Part shown: one piece after another, positions 43,124 through 50,996 of the stretch
Numbering within the stretch: the stretch's first letter is position 1
Layout of the letters: the number at the start of each line of letters is the position of its first letter
Assembly: GCF_025567385.1 (NCBI RefSeq)
Contig: NZ_JAOQJU010000007.1
Coordinates: forward strand, 1 to 64,000
Length of the DNA stretch: 64,000 bases
Direction of reading: 5' to 3'
DNA from: Claveliimonas acetigenes
GTDB taxonomy: Bacteria > Bacillota > Clostridia > Lachnospirales > Lachnospiraceae
Made by a program: the position numbers and the translations under genes
The notes under the pieces: model-generated
What the model was told of the DNA's origin: nothing
Databases searched by the model: none
Seen by the model: only the letters and a program-made list of their open reading frames with translations

Positions 43124-44327
43124 CTTCTTCAATTCCCTTCTTCAAAGCATCCCGCACCTTCTTCGCTTCCGCTTCCCAGGAAGTTGTTTTTGCAAATGCA
43201 ATTCCCTGGTCTTTGATTTTCTCCAGCGCCTCTTCATGCTTCAGATAGTATTCCATCTTATCCGCTATGTCTGCCGGATCATACTCCACCAACACAGCAT
43301 TCTCTTCACTTACAAGCCAGGTACTGTTCTCTCCTTTTGAACAAACCACCGCCGAGCCGGACGCCATAATTTCAAGAGGCAATAATGACAAGTTTGTATT
43401 AGAAAGTACCATACACAAGTCACACTGCCCGTAGATTTCCGACAATTGCCCCATACTTACAATTCCCAGATTCTGATGCCGGAACGGGATCTCAAGATAG
43501 GACACATCCCAACCGGCCAAAAGCACCTCTACCTCCGGCATACGGCTGCACAGCTCAGAAAGTGCCAGCATCCCAATCTCAAAATCCCGGCGTTCTGTCA
43601 CCGGCCGTGCATAAAAAAATACTTTTTTTTCATTTCCCGTCTTCTTATGCTCTCTATACAATTCCTTATCATAAGAAAAACTAAAACTGTCACACTTCAT
43701 CCCATACCGCTCTTCCAGCATATCCTTCAGCCAATCGCCAGCCGTAATTCCCCGGAACCCGAACCGGTAAGTATCTTCTGCAAACTGATAGAAAGAACCC
43801 ATTGGGAAAAAGTAAGGCTCATAATCCTGCACAAAGTAGAATTTAGAAATGGTATTATCAAAATTCTTCACAAAATAAGCCGTCTGCCAGGCAGTAGCAA
43901 TGGTTGCATGAGCAAACTCCGCCTCTCTGATATCCCAGAAAGCTTCCACCCGGCTGTCAAGAATGGGAAACATCTCCGAAAGTCTCTTCCGAAATCCCTT
44001 GTTATCATTCCGATAGGTAGGAGACAATACAAGATACAGCCTGCTGTGGAATCCCATATCCTCTAAAAACGAAACAAACCGGAAAATATTAATATGCCCG
44101 CCGGATCCTTCCCCCATCTCCGGAATAATCCAGTTCAGAATCTTAACCTCATCATTTTTATGTTTTTCGTATTCTGCCTGATTAAACGGAACACGCTTCT
44201 CAGTCGTCAAAAATTCATAATGCTTCAGAAATTCATTTTTCCTGGGGGCAAGATGGAACTTCTCAGCAACTCCCCTGATTCCTCTCCGTCTCACAAAGCG
44301 GATTCCCTTTATAACAAATTCCTTCAT
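43113..44327 (-). CDS. WsaF-like glycosyltransferase
   Basis: This 404-residue protein starts at ATG 44327 (MKEFVIKGIRF), 4 bp after the GT2 stop. The longer frame upstream only overlaps GT2. Motifs are KILNWIIPEMGEGSGGHINI, FYFVQDYEPYF, GFRGITAGDWLKDM, LLAGWDVSYLEIP and LLPLEIMASGSAVVCSKG. It is about the size of WsaF alone and closely similar to the C-terminal half of the next gene, from which one probably arose by duplication. A role in rhamnose-containing glycan synthesis is inferred from the family. Confidence 0.85.
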   Translation of the reverse strand: MKEFVIKGIRFVRRRGIRGVAEKFHLAPRKNEFLKHYEFLTTEKRVPFNQAEYEKHKNDEVKILNWIIPEMGEGSGGHINIFRFVSFLEDMGFHSRLYLVLSPTYRNDNKGFRKRLSEMFPILDSRVEAFWDIREAEFAHATIATAWQTAYFVKNFDNTISKFYFVQDYEPYFFPMGSFYQFAEDTYRFGFRGITAGDWLKDMLEERYGMKCDSFSFSYDKELYREHKKTGNEKKVFFYARPVTERRDFEIGMLALSELCSRMPEVEVLLAGWDVSYLEIPFRHQNLGIVSMGQLSEIYGQCDLCMVLSNTNLSLLPLEIMASGSAVVCSKGENSTWLVSEENAVLVEYDPADIADKMEYYLKHEEALEKIKDQGIAFAKTTSWEAEAKKVRDALKKGIEEDAG

Positions 44328-44331
44328 ATCT

Positions 44332-45312
44332 CTATACCCCCTGACCCTTTCTCTGTTTGTATTGCTGCGATATTCTTCTGTCCCACCTTTCCTGCCTTCT
44401 CCTTGAAAATCTGTCATATCTTCCTCCTTTATATCCGGCATAGTACCGGCAATAATTGCGTCCGGCAGAATATAAAAGCCAGGAAAACTTCTCCTTCCTT
44501 TTAAGCGGCAGGGAGCGGACATATCGCAGATCTGCCAATGTATGCCTAATAACCAGAAGTGGAAGTTTCATCCAAGAATCAGAAATCACATAACCGTGAA
44601 TCCGGTTCAGACCTCTGTATTCATCAAAATAACGTCCATAATACTCTCGCAGAGGAAAATTATGGGAATGATAGACCGGAGCATAAGGGCAGTACACCTT
44701 CTTATATCCCAGCTCAATCATTTTGCGCATCCATATCTGATCTTCGGCAAAATCCACATCCGGATACGGATATTTCTCCCAGACATCTCTGCGCAGGCAT
44801 GCATTATTATCGGAAAAAAACGCCAGCTTATGCAGATAGCCTTCTTCCGACCTGTAGCGCTCCTCATCATCCAGCCAGTAAACCGTATTTTCCTGTCCAA
44901 AATTATCAAAATGCGCTTTTAAATCTCTCTTATCAAATATATTGCAATCCGGGTATGGCAAATGGATTCCAAATCCTCCCACTATTCCATCTTCTATTTG
45001 CATAGCATCCACCAGATTCTGAAGCCAGTCTTCCGACGCCGGAAGGGCATCCTGCGTAAGAAACACAATGTATGTCCCATTTCCTTGTGCTGCGCCATAG
45101 TTCCTTGTCCTTCCATGCCCGAACTCAGACGCCGGAATCTCGAATAACCGGCAGGGGTAACTGCGGATAATTCCAAGCGTCTCATCCCCGGAACCGGAAT
45201 CCACACAAATAACCTCATAACTATATTCTGTTTTCTGCCGGAACACCATGGCAAGCACACGGTTCAAAAGCTTCCCGGCATTCTTGGTTGGTATAACAAT
45301 CGAGACATCCAT
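44332..45312 (-). CDS. Family 2 glycosyltransferase
   Basis: This 326-residue GT-A enzyme starts at ATG 45312 with GGAG 8 bp upstream; the open frame begins two codons earlier at a TTG. Motifs are DVSIVIPTKNAGKLLNRVL, ICVDSGSGDETL, FLTQDALP (the DxD-like metal site) and NNACLRRDVW. It resembles rhamnosyltransferases of GT2. It is the first gene of the glycan cluster and divergent to the MATE exporter gene. No nucleotide-sugar synthesis, flippase or ABC export genes are in the window. Confidence 0.88.
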   Translation of the reverse strand: MDVSIVIPTKNAGKLLNRVLAMVFRQKTEYSYEVICVDSGSGDETLGIIRSYPCRLFEIPASEFGHGRTRNYGAAQGNGTYIVFLTQDALPASEDWLQNLVDAMQIEDGIVGGFGIHLPYPDCNIFDKRDLKAHFDNFGQENTVYWLDDEERYRSEEGYLHKLAFFSDNNACLRRDVWEKYPYPDVDFAEDQIWMRKMIELGYKKVYCPYAPVYHSHNFPLREYYGRYFDEYRGLNRIHGYVISDSWMKLPLLVIRHTLADLRYVRSLPLKRKEKFSWLLYSAGRNYCRYYAGYKGGRYDRFSRRRQERWDRRISQQYKQRKGQGV

Positions 45313-45394
45313 TTTCAAAACTCCTTCACACTTCCTGTTATTGTACCATTAATAATTACTCATTTCAACCAGGCAAATCCCTATGAATTATATC

Positions 45395-45424
45395 TGTACA
45401 CCCTCTCCCTGACGATGATATAAT
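45395..45424 (+). promoter_or_regulatory. Promoter of the first MATE gene
   Basis: TATAAT at 45419-45424 is well placed, 27 bp before the start codon. The -35 is weak (TGTACA, 18-bp spacing). No other candidate is visible in this divergent region. Confidence 0.5.
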
Positions 45425-45450
45425 TATAGAAGAGAAAGGAGTGGGATGTC

Positions 45451-46812
45451 ATGACAAAGGAGAAAAACGGAAAGAACCAGATTACGGAGGGAATTATCTG
45501 GAAACAATTACTGCTGTTCTTTTTTCCGATTGTAATCGGGACCTTATTTCAACAGTTATATAATACTGCAGACGCCGTCATTGTAGGGCGATTTGTCGGA
45601 AAAGAAGCGCTGGCAAGCGTAGGTGGCTCCGCTTCTGTCATCACCTATCAGGTCTTTTCCTTTTTTACAGGCCTATCTTCCGGAGCCACCGTAATTATCT
45701 CACAGTTCTTCGGAGCAAAGGATTACATGAACCTGCACAGAAGCCTCCATACTGCCTATGCATTTTCGATCATCGTAAGCATTCTAATCAGCATCGTCGG
45801 CTGGTTTGCGACGCCATGGCTGCTGGCTGTCACCAAAACACCGGAAGCTATTATGGGGGACTCTGTCCTCTACCTGCGCATCTATTTTCTGGGAATCATT
45901 GCCACTTTGGTCTATAACATGGGTTCCAGTATCATGCGTGCCATCGGAGACTCCAAAAGACCGCTTTATTACCTGATGTTCTGCTGTTTTCTGAACATCG
46001 CGCTGGACATCCTTTTGGTTATCGTTTTCAAAATGGGAATCGCCGGGGCAGCAATCGCTACCGTCATATCCCAGGCAGTCAGCGCCGTGCTTGTCACCAG
46101 GACGCTGATGTTTTCCTACGAAGATATCCAGCTGCAGATACGCCGGATACGGCTTTATCTGCCCATATTAAAATCAGAACTGCGCATCGGCCTTCCAAGC
46201 AGTCTCCAAGCGTGCATGTACGGTCTTACCAATATTATTATACAGACCGCCATCAACAGCTTCGGGACAGATACCGCTGCGGCGTGGGCGGCATTCGGAA
46301 AAATGGATATGATATTCTGGGCAGTCAGCGGCGCGTTCGGAATCGCCATTACCACTTTCACCGGTCAGAATTACGGCGCCGGGAAAATGAACCGGGTATA
46401 TCAGAGCGTGCGCACCTGCCTGGGAATGTCACTTGCAATCTGCGGCTCCATCCTGGTCTTCCTGATGCTTTTTGCAAAACCTTTATTTTATCTGTTTACA
46501 GATGACCCAAATGTCATATCCATCGGAACTTATATGCTGCTGCATATCGTCCCAAGTTATGCCATCTTCATCTTTGTAGAAATCCTCTCAGGAGCACTGC
46601 GCGGAATAGGCGATGTACTGATACCAACTCTGATTACCCTGGGCGGCGTCTGCGGCGTCCGTCTCCCTTGGATCCTGATTATGGTTCCTATCCGTCAAGA
46701 GCTGTCTACCATCCTTATCAGCTACCCTCTCGCCTGGGGCGCCACCATACTGCTTCTGGCACCATACTATTTCTACAGGAAAGCACACAATGCAGACAAT
46801 TACTCGCGATAA
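45451..46812 (+). CDS. MATE family efflux transporter
   Basis: This 453-residue, 12-helix MATE exporter has the paired N- and C-lobe signatures (NTADAVIVGRFVGKEALASVG, MGSSIMRAIGDSKRPLYY, LSGALRGIGDVLIPTLI). It uses Na+ or H+ gradients to expel cationic drugs or metabolites. It is preceded by AAAGGAG. It is divergent from the glycan operon. Substrate unknown. A second, only distantly similar MATE gene is at 51935-53305. Confidence 0.92.
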   Translation: MTKEKNGKNQITEGIIWKQLLLFFFPIVIGTLFQQLYNTADAVIVGRFVGKEALASVGGSASVITYQVFSFFTGLSSGATVIISQFFGAKDYMNLHRSLHTAYAFSIIVSILISIVGWFATPWLLAVTKTPEAIMGDSVLYLRIYFLGIIATLVYNMGSSIMRAIGDSKRPLYYLMFCCFLNIALDILLVIVFKMGIAGAAIATVISQAVSAVLVTRTLMFSYEDIQLQIRRIRLYLPILKSELRIGLPSSLQACMYGLTNIIIQTAINSFGTDTAAAWAAFGKMDMIFWAVSGAFGIAITTFTGQNYGAGKMNRVYQSVRTCLGMSLAICGSILVFLMLFAKPLFYLFTDDPNVISIGTYMLLHIVPSYAIFIFVEILSGALRGIGDVLIPTLITLGGVCGVRLPWILIMVPIRQELSTILISYPLAWGATILLLAPYYFYRKAHNADNYSR

Positions 46813-46867
46813 ATTGCATGAATATTTAGATAATTTATATTTTCAAAAAAAATATTTCAAAATCTTC

Positions 46868-47056
46868 TTGACATTTTCTATTCAATAACTTAAAATAGGG
46901 ATAACAAAAGAAGAGAAAACTTCAAAAAACAGGAGGTCGGTCCAATGAAATAGAGGGACTTATCTAAAATTCAATAGAAAGCGAGGTTATATAGTGAAAC
47001 TTCTGGAATTTCATTAAAAGAGCTATTCGATTTATAAAATAAAATCGAATAGCTCT
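46868..47056 (+). other. Orphan transcription unit, candidate small RNA or leader peptide
   Basis: TTGACA (46868-46873), 17 bp, TAAAAT (46891-46896) form a good sigma-A promoter. The transcript would end in the terminator at 47019-47056, about 150 nt. It contains a strong AGGAGG before ATG AAA TAG (46945-46953, a two-residue frame) and a weaker site before GTG 46994 (a seven-residue frame ending at 47017). AATGAAAT (46944-46951) can pair with ATTTCATT near 47008-47015, enclosing both. No gene lies downstream in this orientation. It could be an sRNA or an intergenic fossil. Confidence 0.45.
47019..47056. terminator. Bidirectional terminator before the tRNA genes
   Basis: AGAGCTATTCGATTT and AAATCGAATAGCTCT form a perfect 15-bp stem with an 8-nt loop. 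Flanks are T-rich on the plus strand (CTTTCT) and on the minus strand (TTTTAATG). It ends the tRNA transcript, and possibly also the orphan plus-strand unit. Confidence 0.8.
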
Positions 47057-47068
47057 CTTTCTGTCAAT

Positions 47069-47152
47069 GCGGAAGATGGGACTTGAACCCACACAAGCGC
47101 AATGCTTACAAGATCCTTAGTCTTGCTCGTCTGCCAGTTCCGACACTTCCGC
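47069..47152 (-). tRNA. tRNA-Leu(AAG), copy 2
   Basis: The 84-nt tRNA has acceptor ends GCGGAAG and CTTCCGC. The anticodon stem-loop CAAGA-CTAAGGA-TCTTG gives anticodon AAG for Leu codon CUU (and CUC once A34 is deaminated). The long class II variable arm (TAAGCATTGCGCTT) and TGGGTTCAAGTCC T-arm are normal. CCA is not encoded. Confidence 0.93.
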
Positions 47153-47207
47153 CTATCAATATGTAATTAAGTATATAAGAGGACTGCTCTGCGCAATCCT
47201 CCTGAAT

Positions 47208-47291
47208 GCGGAAGATGGGACTTGAACCCACACGATCGCATTGATCACAAGATCCTTAGTCTTGCTCGTCTGCCAGTTCCGACACTTCCGC
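47208..47291 (-). tRNA. tRNA-Leu(AAG), copy 1
   Basis: The 84-nt tRNA has the same anticodon and core as the copy at 47069-47152. The differences are confined to the long variable arm (TGATCAATGCGATCG). It is first in the pair, 57-63 bp after a consensus promoter. Confidence 0.93.
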
Positions 47292-47312
47292 TTGACTTAA
47301 CGTCCGTCTAAT

Positions 47313-47341
47313 AGATTACTACATTGGTTCATAAATGTCAA
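47313..47341 (-). promoter_or_regulatory. Promoter of the tRNA-Leu pair
   Basis: On the minus strand TTGACA (47336-47341), 17 bp and TAATCT (47313-47318) precede the first tRNA by about 22 bp. Confidence 0.7.
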
Positions 47342-47351
47342 TACCAAATTT

Positions 47352-47387
47352 CAAAAACCTCCGCCTCCCGCCGGGAGACGGAAGTTT
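47352..47387 (-). terminator. Terminator of infC-rpmI-rplT
   Basis: On the minus strand ACTTCCGTCTCCC pairs fully (with GU) to GGGAGGCGGAGGT across a GGC loop. It is followed by TTTTTGA. It lies 15 bp after the rplT stop. Confidence 0.8.
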
Positions 47388-47401
47388 CTGTTTTCTATAA
47401 A

Positions 47402-47758
47402 TTAAGCGAGCGCTGACTTTGCAACTTCTGCAAGTGTTGCAAATCCTGCAGCATCATTTACCGCCATCTCTGCCAGCATCTTTCTGTTCACATCCACATT
47501 CGCCAACTTTAAGCCATGCATGAACTTGCTGTATGACAGTCCGTTCAATCTTGCTGCCGCATTAATACGTGCAATCCAGAGCTGACGCATCTGACGTTTA
47601 CGCTGTTTTCTTCCTGCATAAGAAGATGTAAGCGCTCTCATTACAGACTGTTTTGCAACTCTGTACTGTTTGGAACGTGCTCCCCTATATCCTTTTGCCA
47701 ATTTTAAAGTTCTGTTATGTTTTTTCTTAGCGTTCAATCCGCCTTTGATTCTTGCCAT
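47402..47758 (-). CDS. rplT: Large ribosomal subunit protein bL20
   Basis: This 118-residue protein has the full bL20 pattern: MARIKGGLNAKKKHNRTLKL, ALTSSYAGRKQRKRQMRQLW and RINAAARLNGLSYSKFMHGL. It is needed early for 50S assembly and binds 23S rRNA. In Firmicutes it represses the operon by binding the leader RNA. The gene comes last in infC-rpmI-rplT. Confidence 0.98.
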   Translation of the reverse strand: MARIKGGLNAKKKHNRTLKLAKGYRGARSKQYRVAKQSVMRALTSSYAGRKQRKRQMRQLWIARINAAARLNGLSYSKFMHGLKLANVDVNRKMLAEMAVNDAAGFATLAEVAKSALA

Positions 47759-47789
47759 GTCTTATTCCTCCTTCAATATCTGTCTTATC

Positions 47790-47987
47790 TTAGAGATATG
47801 GTAATACTTTCTTCATATTCTTTACGTTAGTAGCATCTGCAATAGTTGCCTTTCTGAGATTTCTTTTTCTCTTTGTAGACTTCTTTGTTAAGATATGGCT
47901 CTTGTAAGCTTTATTTCTTTTTAACTTTCCTGTACCTGTTTTTTTGAAGCGCTTTGCAGCAGCTCTATTTGTCTTAATTTTTGGCAT
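47790..47987 (-). CDS. rpmI: Large ribosomal subunit protein bL35
   Basis: This 65-residue basic protein (MPKIKTNRAAAKRFKKTGTG, ILTKKSTKRKRNLRKAT) fits bL35 exactly in size and motif. It lies between infC and rplT with short gaps, as in almost all Firmicutes. Confidence 0.98.
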   Translation of the reverse strand: MPKIKTNRAAAKRFKKTGTGKLKRNKAYKSHILTKKSTKRKRNLRKATIADATNVKNMKKVLPYL

Positions 47988-48020
47988 GATATATTCCTCC
48001 TTGATAATGTGTGTTTATTT

Positions 48021-48527
48021 TTAACGTTTTACAGTTAAAACCATGCTCATATTTCTTCCTTCGAGTTTGGCTGGCTTCTCCACCACAGCCACATCCTCCA
48101 GCATCTTGGCAAAATCATCCAAAATATGTCTGCTCTGCTGTACGTGTGCCATTTCTCTCCCGCGGAATCGCAACGTGACTTTTACTTTATTTCCCTTCCC
48201 AATGAACTTCTTCGCACTATTCACCTTTGTATTCAAATCATTGGTGTCGATATTGGGTGAAAGACGCACTTCCTTAACCTCGACCGTCTTTTGCTTTTTC
48301 TTGGCCTCTTTTTCTTTTCTTGTCAGCTCATACTTATACTTACCGTAATCAATAATCTTGCATACCGGCGGTTGAGCCTTCGGAGCAATCTTCACAAGGT
48401 CTAAATCTGCTTCATGCGCAAGTTTCATCGCATCCTTCGCAGACATAATGCCAAGCTGCTCTCCTTCTTCGCTGATTACGCGTACTTCTCTGTCTCTGAT
48501 TTGCTCGTTAATCATTAAATCGCTAAT
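48021..48527 (-). CDS. infC: Translation initiation factor IF-3, probable AUU start
   Basis: The frame ending at 48021 encodes IF-3 (VRVISEEGEQLGIMSAKDA, CKIIDYGKYKYELTRKEKEA, KVKVTLRFRGREMAHVQQ). An ATG at 48515 opens it (MINEQIRDRE), but its nearest Shine-Dalgarno, GGAGGTG, is 19 nt away. An ATT at 48525-48527, four codons upstream in frame, lies exactly 7 nt after that GGAGGTG. I therefore start the 168-residue protein at AUU (reads as Met, then SDLMINEQIR). AUU starts allow IF-3 to autoregulate by rejecting non-canonical codons, as known for infC in E. coli and Bacillus. If only ATG is accepted the protein has 164 residues. Confidence 0.9.
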   Translation of the reverse strand: MSDLMINEQIRDREVRVISEEGEQLGIMSAKDAMKLAHEADLDLVKIAPKAQPPVCKIIDYGKYKYELTRKEKEAKKKQKTVEVKEVRLSPNIDTNDLNTKVNSAKKFIGKGNKVKVTLRFRGREMAHVQQSRHILDDFAKMLEDVAVVEKPAKLEGRNMSMVLTVKR

Positions 48528-48540
48528 TGTAGTGCACCTC

Positions 48541-48750
48541 CATCATAAAATAAAACATAAAATGTAAGCAGTACTCTTTCCTTACATAAAAAATAAGTGA
48601 ACAGCTTCCGACTATCCACTTTCAACTCTGCATAAAATACAAGAGAGACTTATACAATCTCTTTTTTCATGCCGCTTTATCAAACCGCCAGATGCCCGAT
48701 TGCACTGAGGTGAGAGTGGATACTCTACTTTATTTTCCGCTTCACGCAGT
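48541..48750 (-). ncRNA. infC-rpmI-rplT leader RNA (L20-leader-like)
   Basis: The 5' UTR of about 210 nt contains a pairing between AGAGTATCCACT and AGTGGATAGTC about 100 nt apart, and a local hairpin AGAGA...TCTCT followed by TTGTATTTTATG (terminator-like). Firmicute infC operons carry an L20-binding leader at this position that stops transcription when L20 is in excess. The match rests on position and these helices, not on a covariance search. Confidence 0.55.
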
Positions 48751-48754
48751 TAAT

Positions 48755-48783
48755 AATCTAACACATTATTTTTTCATTGTCAA
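48755..48783 (-). promoter_or_regulatory. Promoter of infC-rpmI-rplT
   Basis: On the minus strand TTGACA (48778-48783), 17 bp, TAGATT (48755-48760). Transcription would start near 48748, leaving a leader of about 220 nt. Confidence 0.75.
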
Positions 48784-48794
48784 CCTTTTTTCTA

Positions 48795-48823
48795 TTGCGA
48801 AATCCGACTTTTTTCTATATAAT
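48795..48823 (+). promoter_or_regulatory. Promoter of the NSS symporter gene
   Basis: TTGCGA (48795-48800), 17 bp, TATAAT (48818-48823). It is divergent from the infC promoter and the two -35 boxes are only 11 bp apart. Confidence 0.7.
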
Positions 48824-48888
48824 GGTTTTTACACACTGTCATTAAAATATAAGAAATGAGAGAATGATTTTGAGGAGGTTTTTATTCA

Positions 48889-50244
48889 ATGAACGAAAGA
48901 AGCAATTTTTCTAGCAAGCTGGGATTTGTACTGGCCGCTGCCGGTTCTGCAGTCGGTCTGGGGAATATCTGGCGTTTCCCGTATCTGGCGGCTCAGTATG
49001 GAGGCGGTACGTTTCTCTTAATATACTTAATCCTGGCTGTCACCTTCGGCTTCGCCCTTATGATTGGTGAAGTTGCCTTGGGACGCAAAACCGGATTAAG
49101 CGCTATCGGTGCTTTTAGATCCTTGGATTCCCGTTTCGGATTCCTTGGAATCCTGGCATCCATTGTACCGATTATCATCTTCCCTTACTATTCTGTAATC
49201 GGAGGCTGGGTTGTTAAGTACTTTGCCGTCTTCATCAGCGGAGGCTCTTCTGTTGCTGCGCAAGATACCTATTTTTCAGATTTTATCGGCGGAACCTTTG
49301 AACCGCTCGGATGGTTTTTTCTCTTTATAGGCATTACCGCTTTCGTTGTACTCTGCGGCGTACAGAAGGGTATTGAAAAAGTAAGCAAGTTCATGATGCC
49401 TGTATTGGTTGTCCTTACGGTTGTCATCTCTATCTACAGCCTGACTCTGGACGGCGCTATGGAAGGTCTTGCCTACTATATTATGCCTCATATGGCAGAT
49501 GTATCCGTAAAAACAATCCTTGCCGCCATGGGACAGTTATTTTACTCCATGTCACTGGCGATGGGTATTATGGTTACTTATGGTTCCTATATGAAAAAAA
49601 ACGACCATCTGGAAAGTTCAGTAAGGCAGATTGAAATATTTGATACAGGAATTGCTTTCCTCGCAGGTCTGATGATTATCCCCGCTGTGTTCGCCTTCTC
49701 CGGCGGAGACCGTTCTGCGCTCAGTGCAGGTCCGGGACTGATGTTCATCACACTTCCAAAGGTATTCGCAAGCATGAAGTTTGGCGGTTTTATCGGAACC
49801 ATTTTCTTCATCCTGGTATTTTTTGCGGCGCTGACATCCGCAATTTCTCTGATGGAAACCATCGTATCTATTTTCTGCGATAAGTTTCACTGGGGACGTA
49901 AACCGACCTGTATTTTTGTTTTAATTCTCTCCATACTGCTGGGGATTCCGTCTTCTCTCGGATTCGGACCTTTAAGCTTCATCAGTTGGATGGGCATGTC
50001 CGTCCTGGATATTATGGACTTTGTAAGCAACAGCATCCTGATGCCGATCGTTGCACTGTTCACCTGTATCTTTATCGGATTCATCATTAAACCGAAAGCT
50101 ATTGCCGATGAAGTAAAGGTGACAGACGGGACATTCAAAGGGGAGAAGCTGTTTACCGTTATGATTAAATGGATTGCCCCCATCTTCCTGATTATGATTC
50201 TGGTAAGTTCTATTGCCAATGCACTTGGAATTTTCAAGCTTTAG
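48889..50244 (+). CDS. Neurotransmitter:sodium symporter (LeuT-type)
   Basis: This 451-residue Na+-coupled amino-acid symporter has the NSS start SKLGFVLAAAGSAVGLGNIW followed by RFPYLAAQYGGG, which builds the Na1/Na2 and substrate sites. About 11 helices follow, fewer than the 12 of LeuT, as is common in bacterial MhsT-type members. It is preceded by GAGGAGG and a strong promoter. The substrate, probably a hydrophobic or aromatic amino acid, is not decidable. Confidence 0.93.
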   Translation: MNERSNFSSKLGFVLAAAGSAVGLGNIWRFPYLAAQYGGGTFLLIYLILAVTFGFALMIGEVALGRKTGLSAIGAFRSLDSRFGFLGILASIVPIIIFPYYSVIGGWVVKYFAVFISGGSSVAAQDTYFSDFIGGTFEPLGWFFLFIGITAFVVLCGVQKGIEKVSKFMMPVLVVLTVVISIYSLTLDGAMEGLAYYIMPHMADVSVKTILAAMGQLFYSMSLAMGIMVTYGSYMKKNDHLESSVRQIEIFDTGIAFLAGLMIIPAVFAFSGGDRSALSAGPGLMFITLPKVFASMKFGGFIGTIFFILVFFAALTSAISLMETIVSIFCDKFHWGRKPTCIFVLILSILLGIPSSLGFGPLSFISWMGMSVLDIMDFVSNSILMPIVALFTCIFIGFIIKPKAIADEVKVTDGTFKGEKLFTVMIKWIAPIFLIMILVSSIANALGIFKL

Positions 50245-50263
50245 AAATATGCAATGCTGAAAA

Positions 50264-50289
50264 GAGCTGTCGGTATTTTCCGGCAGCTC
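50264..50289. terminator. Bidirectional terminator between the NSS and B3/B4 genes
   Basis: GAGCTGTCGG and CCGGCAGCTC form a 10-bp stem (one GU) around TATTTT. It serves the two convergent genes. Confidence 0.65.
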
Positions 50290-50321
50290 CTTCCTATTCT
50301 TCAAAACCTTTTGAATTTTTC

Positions 50322-50990
50322 TTATTCTACAATCCAGCTTTCGACTTCCTCAGCCCCCGCATATTTTTCCAGATACCGTTTTCCGTACTCCAATGCTCTT
50401 TCCAAGTCCTGATTGTCCGAAAAAGAATAGATCAGCGTCAAAACTTCCTTTGCGTCTTCCGTAATCATCGCGCGCTCCGAATCACTGGTAGAACTTCCAA
50501 TTGCTCCTGCCTTGTCAGCCAATACAGGAAGCGCTTCAATATTGATCTCTTCTTTCCCAATTCCCTTATAAGTCTCTCCGGGCCGTCCAACACGGAATAC
50601 CAGTGTATCATCTATACGAGCTGTGTCATAAGATCCGACTGAGAAGCCGGATTCAATGGATATGAGATTATTCACATCCACCACTGTATTGACCTCATAC
50701 AGACCTTTTCCCTGTCCGATTCTTCGAATTAAAGCTTCCGAAGATACCCGGTACCTGCTGGGATCCTTCCCGAATGCCTTATACGCGGCACGAGATTCTT
50801 TCACGTTCGGTATCTCATTAACACCATAATCAAAAATAGCATCCTTCGTTTTCTTAAAAACATCCTTCTTCAGGTAGTTCCACATATCCGGATTCTTCTT
50901 TTCTACCTTCACCTTATACTGCAGACAGCCGACCCTGGTCGCCGCCCATTTCTCTTTCATCTCTCTGTCAATCGTTAAGTCCTTCTTCAC
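50322..50990 (-). CDS. B3/B4 (PheT-type) domain protein
   Basis: This 222-residue protein starts at GTG 50990, 6 bp after the degV stop, with GAGGT upstream. The B3/B4 fold of the phenylalanyl-tRNA synthetase beta chain is visible: YGVNEIPNVKESRAAYKAFG, SSEALIRRIGQGKGLYEVNT, VDVNNLISIESGFSVGSYD and AIGSSTSDSERAMI. Stand-alone members are common in Firmicutes and are proposed to edit mischarged tRNA or modify translation. No charge-bearing catalytic residue is established for them. Co-transcription with degV is likely. Confidence 0.88.
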   Translation of the reverse strand: MKKDLTIDREMKEKWAATRVGCLQYKVKVEKKNPDMWNYLKKDVFKKTKDAIFDYGVNEIPNVKESRAAYKAFGKDPSRYRVSSEALIRRIGQGKGLYEVNTVVDVNNLISIESGFSVGSYDTARIDDTLVFRVGRPGETYKGIGKEEINIEALPVLADKAGAIGSSTSDSERAMITEDAKEVLTLIYSFSDNQDLERALEYGKRYLEKYAGAEEVESWIVE

Positions 50991-50996
50991 TGTCCG

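Noticed and set aside
43124..43132. TTG start of the RgpF-WsaF gene
   Set aside because: The ATG at 43123 is better spaced from AGAAGGGA; kept as an alternative only.
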